Shown here piece by piece: positions 59,879-64,000 of a DNA stretch of 64,000 nucleotides (positions are counted from its first letter, which is position 1; the number at the start of each line of letters is the position of its first letter). The stretch lies in NCBI GenBank assembly GCA_965242535.1, contig OZ251458.1:2728001-2792000 (forward strand), in the 5' to 3' direction. The position numbers were made by a program, and so were the translations under genes. The stretch is from VXRD01 sp965242535. Lineage in GTDB: Bacteria > Latescibacterota > UBA2968. The notes beneath the pieces were generated by a model, which saw only the letters and a program-made list of their open reading frames with translations, made no database searches and was not told the origin of the DNA.

Positions 59879-59915
59879 AAAGCCCGGGTTCGCAATGAAC
59901 TCGGGCTTTGGTTTT
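59879..59915 (+). terminator. Terminator of the sigma-54 operon
   Basis: AAAGCCCGGGTTC pairs with GAACTCGGGCTTT (one G-T wobble, loop GCAAT), followed by GGTTTTAT. It closes the ten-gene unit that starts at the promoter at 50084. Confidence 0.75.
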
Positions 59916-60266
59916 ATCGGGTGGGCACAGACACGTTCACTGCACGAAAGGGAAAACCAACTGATTTTGGGGTGGGTTGGATGCGAGGACAGGCACGGGG
60001 CCCATTTGTACCAACTCATTCATTATCGGGATCGCTTTGCTGTTCCACCGTCCTTCAGAGAAGCCATCGCTAAACATGCGATCCCAAAAGTCCATCACCG
60101 AAAGCCATCGGGCACAGCGCGCAAGTCCGTCTCGCAACCAACATCCATTTTGCAACCCACCTTATAGGCCAACGCATGTCGTGCGATTACAAAAGCGATT
60201 TGCGCTGTGCCTAGCCCCTCGGCGCATGAGAGCGGCATTTTTTGCTTACTTTTTGTTGCTGTTGAC

Positions 60267-61462
60267 CATACTACGCGACAAAACTAAGAATCGGGTAAAA
60301 ATCGCGCTTCTTTTAGGATTTTCAGACCGCGTTGGAACGTGCGTGCGTGGTCTTGAATATTCAAAAGGACATATTGCAGATAATCGAGTCCATATCGAAA
60401 GAGACTTTTCTCTTTCTTATCATGGTTTTTTATTTTCAGCGGGGTATGGTGGGCACGCTCTTCGCCCATGAGATGGGCCCAACACACGGCGAGGGTCAAC
60501 AGGGCGATGAGTTTTTCGATGCGGTCGGCGTCGGTGAGATGGGTCTGTTCGAGATCGAAGCCTCGGCGTTTGAGGTTGGCGAAGAGGACTTCAATGCGCC
60601 ATCGTTTTTTGTAGGTCAAGAGTGCGTCAATGTCCGGTGTGTTGCTACCGACCATCACCCATTCCTCTGGGCATCGGATGGCCGATAAAGAGAGCGATTG
60701 TCCATAGACGCGCCCGGGTTTTGGCAAGGTCGTTTGCTGATTCAAGGTCAGATTGGCGAATCGTTTTTTCAACGGGATCGTGTTTTGTCCCGTTTCGAGG
60801 AGCGCGTTTTCTTTGAGGCGAATGACAAAAGGCATGTTGTTTTCGGTCAACCACTTAAACCATTTTCGCCCAATAAATTCGCGGTCGGCCACCAAGGCGC
60901 GAATCTTACAGGGCTTGATGTGTTGACGGACCCGTTTCATGAGGTCTATGCGCTCTTGTGTGCTCGAGTTGCCCTTTTTGTGGAGCATCTTGAAGCAAAT
61001 GGGAAACGCCATGTCTCGATAGAGGATGCCCACGGTCAGGAGATTGATCGACACCTTACCCAACGACCATTGGGTCCGGTCCATGGCGAGGATAAAATCC
61101 GATTTGACCGGTAAGAGATGCAGAATCAAGCCCGTTGCCCAATCTTCGGGCAGTGTGAACTCGGCGAAAAAACGCTGGATTCTGCGGTAGTTGGATTTTT
61201 GCTTCACTTTGCCATTGAGCGCATTAGCCAGTTTGGTCAAATTGACGGTCGTCACTTTCATCAAAGCCAAGAGAAAGGCCGAGAGGAAGGTCACCCGGGC
61301 TTTATGCCAAGGAAAATGCGCTTGCAAGATGGGGTACAGTTGCATAACTTGATCCGACATAGACCTGTGCTTTCCGAGAAGGGGTGAGGGTTTTTGCGGA
61401 TAACTTAAATCTAACTCTTTTTTAGATTTTGCACAGGTCTTTATTTTTTGTCGCGTAGTATG
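60267..61462 (-). mobile_element. Complete IS4-family insertion sequence (1196 bp)
   Basis: The ends are perfect 17-bp inverted repeats (CATACTACGCGACAAAA at 60267-60283 and its complement at 61446-61462). The target duplication GCTGTTGAC is seen at 60258-60266 and 61463-61471. Removing the element and one copy of the duplication restores exactly the MITE sequence known from copy 1. The intact ends and transposase suggest a recent, perhaps active, insertion. Confidence 0.92.
60284..61360 (-). CDS. IS4-family transposase (DDE)
   Basis: A 358-residue DDE transposase. The catalytic residues are Asp94 (AMDRTQWSLGK), Asp159 (LVADREFIG) and Glu257 inside the IS4 signature Y-x2-R-x3-E-x6-K (YKKRWRIEVLFANLK). 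The ATG at 61360 was chosen because the preceding in-frame residues are coded by the element end and the MITE. The 9-bp target duplication of the element fits the IS4/IS10-type group. Frame intact. Confidence 0.9.
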   Translation of the reverse strand: MSDQVMQLYPILQAHFPWHKARVTFLSAFLLALMKVTTVNLTKLANALNGKVKQKSNYRRIQRFFAEFTLPEDWATGLILHLLPVKSDFILAMDRTQWSLGKVSINLLTVGILYRDMAFPICFKMLHKKGNSSTQERIDLMKRVRQHIKPCKIRALVADREFIGRKWFKWLTENNMPFVIRLKENALLETGQNTIPLKKRFANLTLNQQTTLPKPGRVYGQSLSLSAIRCPEEWVMVGSNTPDIDALLTYKKRWRIEVLFANLKRRGFDLEQTHLTDADRIEKLIALLTLAVCWAHLMGEERAHHTPLKIKNHDKKEKSLFRYGLDYLQYVLLNIQDHARTFQRGLKILKEARFLPDS

Positions 61463-61550
61463 GCTGTTGACAAAAAGTAAGTCGCCGAAGGCATCGAAGG
61501 CAACCCACGATGCTTTAGGGCCAAACGCTTTAGAAAAGCGAGTCGGTGCG

Positions 61551-61592
61551 GGTGGGTTGGATGCGAGGACAGGCACGGGGCCTGTCCCTACG
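61551..61592. repeat. GGACAGGC palindrome and right member of a 32-bp direct repeat
   Basis: GGTGGGTTGGATGCGAGGAC followed by AGGCACGGGGCC is identical to 59971-60002. Here the palindrome is complete and continues TGTCCCTACG. Confidence 0.8.
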
Positions 61593-61652
61593 GGTAATGG
61601 AGCTAGAACGCAATGGGTAGATGGGGGGATGGGAAGGGAACGCCCATTGTTG

Positions 61653-62201
61653 TTAGAATACGTCAGCGAGGGGCAATGTCCAGCCGGGGACCACATCGCC
61701 GCCATCAATGGTATCGCCCGCTGTGAGCGTCAAAATATCATCGAGGCCGCGATAGATCGTCGCGGTGCGGTCAAACGGATCGATCACGATGACCATCCGC
61801 GTGCCTGCGCGCAGCCAATCGCGGGCTTTGTCTTCCACTTCAATAGGGCGATCACTCGGGGAAACGACTTCGATGGCGAGGTCGGGCGCGCCTGGGAAAA
61901 AGCCCTCGCCAGACGCGAGGGCCGCGCGTTCTTTCGATACGAAACTCGCGTCCGGGGCGCGCACTGTATCCGGGGCCGTAGCGATCACAAAGCCCGTCTC
62001 GGCGGCATAGGTTTCACCGAGACCCTCGCGCTCGACAAATTGGGCGAGGCGCCATCCTATTCGCAATGCAATTCGTCCGTGTTGACTGCTCGCAGGTGCC
62101 ATCTGATACAATGCTCCTTTGATGAGTTCAAAGCGATAGCCATCGTGCGGCATTGCGAGGAGTTCGTCTGCCGTCATGGTCGCAAGCGTTGGGGGTGCCA
62201 T
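61653..62201 (-). CDS. Uma2/DUF820-family endonuclease-fold protein
   Basis: A 182-residue member of the Uma2 (DUF820) family, which has a PD-(D/E)xK nuclease-like fold. Visible are MTADELLAMPHDGYRFELIKGALYQM (Glu of the core), the central Asp in VRAPDASFVSKER, and the acidic strand PDLAIEVVSPSDRPIEVEDKARDWLRAGTRMVIVIDP (E-x-K-like motif). The biological role is unknown; such genes are often multicopy and spread with mobile DNA. The ATG at 62201 follows AAAGGG. A 3' fragment of a second copy lies directly upstream (62220-62300). Confidence 0.8.
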   Translation of the reverse strand: MAPPTLATMTADELLAMPHDGYRFELIKGALYQMAPASSQHGRIALRIGWRLAQFVEREGLGETYAAETGFVIATAPDTVRAPDASFVSKERAALASGEGFFPGAPDLAIEVVSPSDRPIEVEDKARDWLRAGTRMVIVIDPFDRTATIYRGLDDILTLTAGDTIDGGDVVPGWTLPLADVF

Positions 62202-62219
62202 GGCCAAACCCTTTCTGTT

Positions 62220-62300
62220 TTAGAATGCGTCAGCGAGGGGCAATGTCCAGCCGGGGACCACATCGCCGCCGTCAATGTAATCCGCGCGATCTTTCTCGGC
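62220..62300 (-). pseudogene. 3' remnant of a second Uma2-family gene
   Basis: The first ~58 bp, from the stop at 62220-62222, match the 3' end of the intact Uma2 gene (61653 onward) with two changes and code YIDGGDVVPGWTLPLADAF. Similarity fades above about 62280. Together the two copies look like a collapsed tandem pair. Confidence 0.65.
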
Positions 62301-62358
62301 GTCGTGAACAACTCGTAGCATCACAGTTGTACACCGCCTGTGGATTATACCTCCCGCC

Positions 62359-63738
62359 CTACCCGAGCAATCGCCTTTCCCACATCGCCACGTATTCTTC
62401 GGGCGAGAGCGGCCAGGGGGTGCCGTGGTCCGATCGCATTTGGGCGTTGTTTTTGGCGTGCATGTCTTCGGCTTGGGCCGCGATCACGGCGGGGTCTTCC
62501 GGTACGGCGCCCCGATCGCCATAAGTCTCGATCCAGTTGTCGAGGCGGGCGCGCAGGTCGTCGAGCGCGTTTTGATGATCGGGCGCGTCCGCGAGGTTGT
62601 CGATCTCGTGCGGATCCGCTTGCAGGTCGTAGAGCTCTTCGTAGGGACGGTAGGGCGCGAGGAATTGGGCTTGGGCGTCGGTGAGCTCGCCCTGTTTGCC
62701 GAGCACTGGGAGGAGTGTCCACAGCGGATACTGCTGGTGTTTGTACCTGTTGAATTGCATGTACGCGCGGTCCGGATGGTAGTTGCGAATGTACTTGTAC
62801 TGTTTCGTCCGCACGCAGCGAATCCGATCCACCGTGCCGTCGCACCGGTCGCGGGCAGAGAAAATTTCACTGCGCGATGTGGCATCGTCCCCCAAGAAGA
62901 TGTTGCCCTGCATCTCGGGCGGGACGTCCAACCCGGCGAGCGAGAGCGCGGTGGGGGCAAAGTCAATGCCGCTGACGAGGTCATCGCTTGCGACGCCCGC
63001 GTCGATCTGCGAGGGCCACCGCACGATGCAGGGCACGCGAATGCCGCCATCGTACAAAAATTGCTTGTCGCGGATGTGGGCGCGCCCGTGGTCCGCGATG
63101 AGAAAAACGATGGTGTCGTCGGCTACGCCCTCGTCGTCGAGCCGCTGGAGCACCTGCCCGACCTTGCGGTCAAAGACCTGAACGCTCTCGAGATACATCG
63201 CCCAATCTTTTCGCACGAGCGGGTGATCGGGATAATAAGGCGGCAGTTCCACAGCGTCCGGATCGATGGGATTTTCCGGATCGGGCGTGAAATTGCGGTG
63301 GGTATCCGTGATGTTGTTCTGCGCGTAGAACGGCTGCCCCTCTGCGCGTTGGGACCAGTCGATGCCATCGAAAACGCCTTCGCGCCGAAAGTTGAAATCG
63401 GTCTTGCCGGGCTTGTCAAATGGCGGCCCCGGGCTGTTGCAGGTGTAATATCCCGCGTCCCGAAAATAATCCGTGATGAGGCGAATGTCACTCGACAGTG
63501 GGACGTCGCGCTTGCTGCGGTGATTGTGCGCGCCAAAGCTCGTTTGGTACCGGCCCGCGATGATGGCCGACCTGCTCGGGGAACACACCGGACAAGTGAC
63601 AAACGCATTGGTGAAAAGCGTCCCCTCCGACGCCAGTTGATCGATGTTCGGAGTCTGCACAACCGGCGTGCCATAACAGGCGAGATTGGGATACAGATCT
63701 TCGCCGTAGATCCAAAGAATATTCGGTTTATCAGCCAT
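62359..63738 (-). CDS. Sulfatase (heparan-N-sulfatase/arylsulfatase-like)
   Basis: A 459-residue type I sulfatase. The N-terminus is ILWIYGEDLYPNLACYG, the catalytic Cys52 sits in TCPVCSPSRSAIIAG (canonical CxPxR), and FLIADHGRAHIRDKQFLYDG provides metal and sulfate ligands. Order and motifs resemble N-sulfoglucosamine sulfohydrolase-like enzymes acting on sulfated glycans. AAAAGGATTTTCTC precedes the ATG at 63738; no signal peptide is visible. With the sulfatase at 43735 it suggests use of sulfated polysaccharides such as algal or sponge glycans. It stands alone at the right edge. Confidence 0.9.
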   Translation of the reverse strand: MADKPNILWIYGEDLYPNLACYGTPVVQTPNIDQLASEGTLFTNAFVTCPVCSPSRSAIIAGRYQTSFGAHNHRSKRDVPLSSDIRLITDYFRDAGYYTCNSPGPPFDKPGKTDFNFRREGVFDGIDWSQRAEGQPFYAQNNITDTHRNFTPDPENPIDPDAVELPPYYPDHPLVRKDWAMYLESVQVFDRKVGQVLQRLDDEGVADDTIVFLIADHGRAHIRDKQFLYDGGIRVPCIVRWPSQIDAGVASDDLVSGIDFAPTALSLAGLDVPPEMQGNIFLGDDATSRSEIFSARDRCDGTVDRIRCVRTKQYKYIRNYHPDRAYMQFNRYKHQQYPLWTLLPVLGKQGELTDAQAQFLAPYRPYEELYDLQADPHEIDNLADAPDHQNALDDLRARLDNWIETYGDRGAVPEDPAVIAAQAEDMHAKNNAQMRSDHGTPWPLSPEEYVAMWERRLLG

Positions 63739-63840
63739 GAGAAAATCCTTTTGTGTAACGGATGGAATAGCGACTGCGAAAGGCGCGAAAAGGAGCGCGA
63801 ATGGAGGGCTAACCACTGCCCGTCTCCCCGCGGGATGCAC

Positions 63841-64000
63841 GGACGGGCACGGGGGCCTGTCCCTACGATAACCTCTCTCTGTAAGGGCGTAAAATTTTAC
63901 GCCCTTACGCGCCCTGACTACTGACCTCTGCCTTTTGCCTCTCCCGTCTCTCGTCTTTGTATCTTCGGACAGGCACAGGGGCCTGTCCCTACGATTGCGA
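63841..64000. repeat. Palindromic repeats at the right edge
   Basis: A GGACGGGC variant lies at 63841-63867, a pyrimidine-rich CCTCTCCCGTCTC tract at about 63936-63958, and a further GGACAGGC palindrome with its CTTCG and CTACGATTGCGA flanks at 63963-64000. The segment matches the repeat at 358-399 near the left edge. Confidence 0.8.
63881..63908. repeat. 28-bp perfect palindrome, copy 2
   Basis: The arm GTAAGGGCGTAAAA is followed by its exact complement. The centre AAAATTTT and the GGGCG/CGCCC blocks match the palindrome at 3974-4001. Confidence 0.8.

Larger units (their letters stand above)
60002..61545. mobile_element. MITE copy 3, interrupted by an IS4 element and lacking its right end
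   Basis: The left inverted repeat (CCATTTGTACCAACT) starts at 60002 and the interior follows copies 1 and 2 to 60266. It continues after the IS4 insertion at 61463 up to about 61545. The last ~50 bp with the right inverted repeat are missing. A 32-bp direct repeat containing half of the GGACAGGC palindrome is present on both sides (59971-60002 and 61551-61582). Confidence 0.75.

Noticed and set aside
62425..63924. Plus-strand open frame of 499 codons
   Set aside because: Antisense to the sulfatase with an intact CxPxR active site.

Overview
The window is bacterial DNA of fairly high GC with strong AGGAGG-type ribosome sites. The gene set suggests an uncultivated member of the FCB superphylum, of the Latescibacterota or Poribacteria kind. 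The signs are secreted proteins ending in type IX-like (FlgD-like) sorting domains, a PorV/PorQ-like outer-membrane protein, a carboxypeptidase-regulatory/TonB receptor, several sulfatases, and intergenic DNA full of short palindromic repeats. Taxonomy is inferred from gene content only. No rRNA, tRNA or CRISPR array was seen.

Layout. 0-4.3 kb: an XRE antitoxin-like gene, a truncated membrane-protein gene, a VOC protein and a decayed defence locus (half-size HsdS, a coupled DUF1828/1829 gene pair, and a DarT 5' fragment fused to an HsdS 3' fragment). 4.3-11.4 kb: a heterodimeric ABC exporter, a NAT_N/GNAT-like acyltransferase, an orphan ABC ATPase and a cupin. 11.7-30.1 kb, all on the minus strand: a surface/secretion block with a small barrel, a TonB-type receptor, a 3409-residue Calx-beta adhesin, an 884-residue secreted protein and a PorV-like protein. 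30.8-34.1 kb: an octaheme cytochrome, an alcohol dehydrogenase and an epimerase. 34.3-35.5 kb: an IS110 element with a candidate bridge-RNA region. 36.2-41.7 kb: an SLC13 transporter, a SelA-like PLP enzyme, an amidase and a serine hydrolase carrying a minisatellite. 42.3-45.3 kb: two membrane-anchored CutA1-like proteins and a sulfatase. 45.3-59.8 kb: the most interesting region (below). 60-64 kb: an IS4 element inside a MITE, a Uma2-type nuclease and a second sulfatase.

The 45-60 kb system. A polytopic GAF-containing histidine kinase overlaps an NtrC-type sigma-54 activator. After a hendecad coiled-coil membrane protein and a terminator comes a full-consensus sigma-54 promoter (TTGGCACG-N4-TTGCA, 50084-50100) with palindromic candidate enhancer sites 60-105 bp upstream. 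It would drive a CDP-alcohol phosphatidyltransferase, a UPF0104/flippase-like membrane protein, and then eight tandem genes for secreted proteins. I read those eight as built from one to three copies of the same ~50-60-residue SH3/Sm-like beta module. Most then have a glycine-rich membrane segment and a conserved C-terminal strand motif. The array shows cassette shuffling, micro-duplications and one frameshifted member, so it appears to be an actively diversifying envelope-stress or surface system. Its function is unknown.

Mobile and repeat DNA. At least four dispersed families are present: GGACAGGC palindromes; a hairpin with adjoining 9-bp A-rich repeats; 28-bp perfect palindromes; and a ~356-389-bp MITE with 18-bp terminal inverted repeats that sits inside the GGACAGGC palindromes and carries a hairpin with compensatory base changes between copies.
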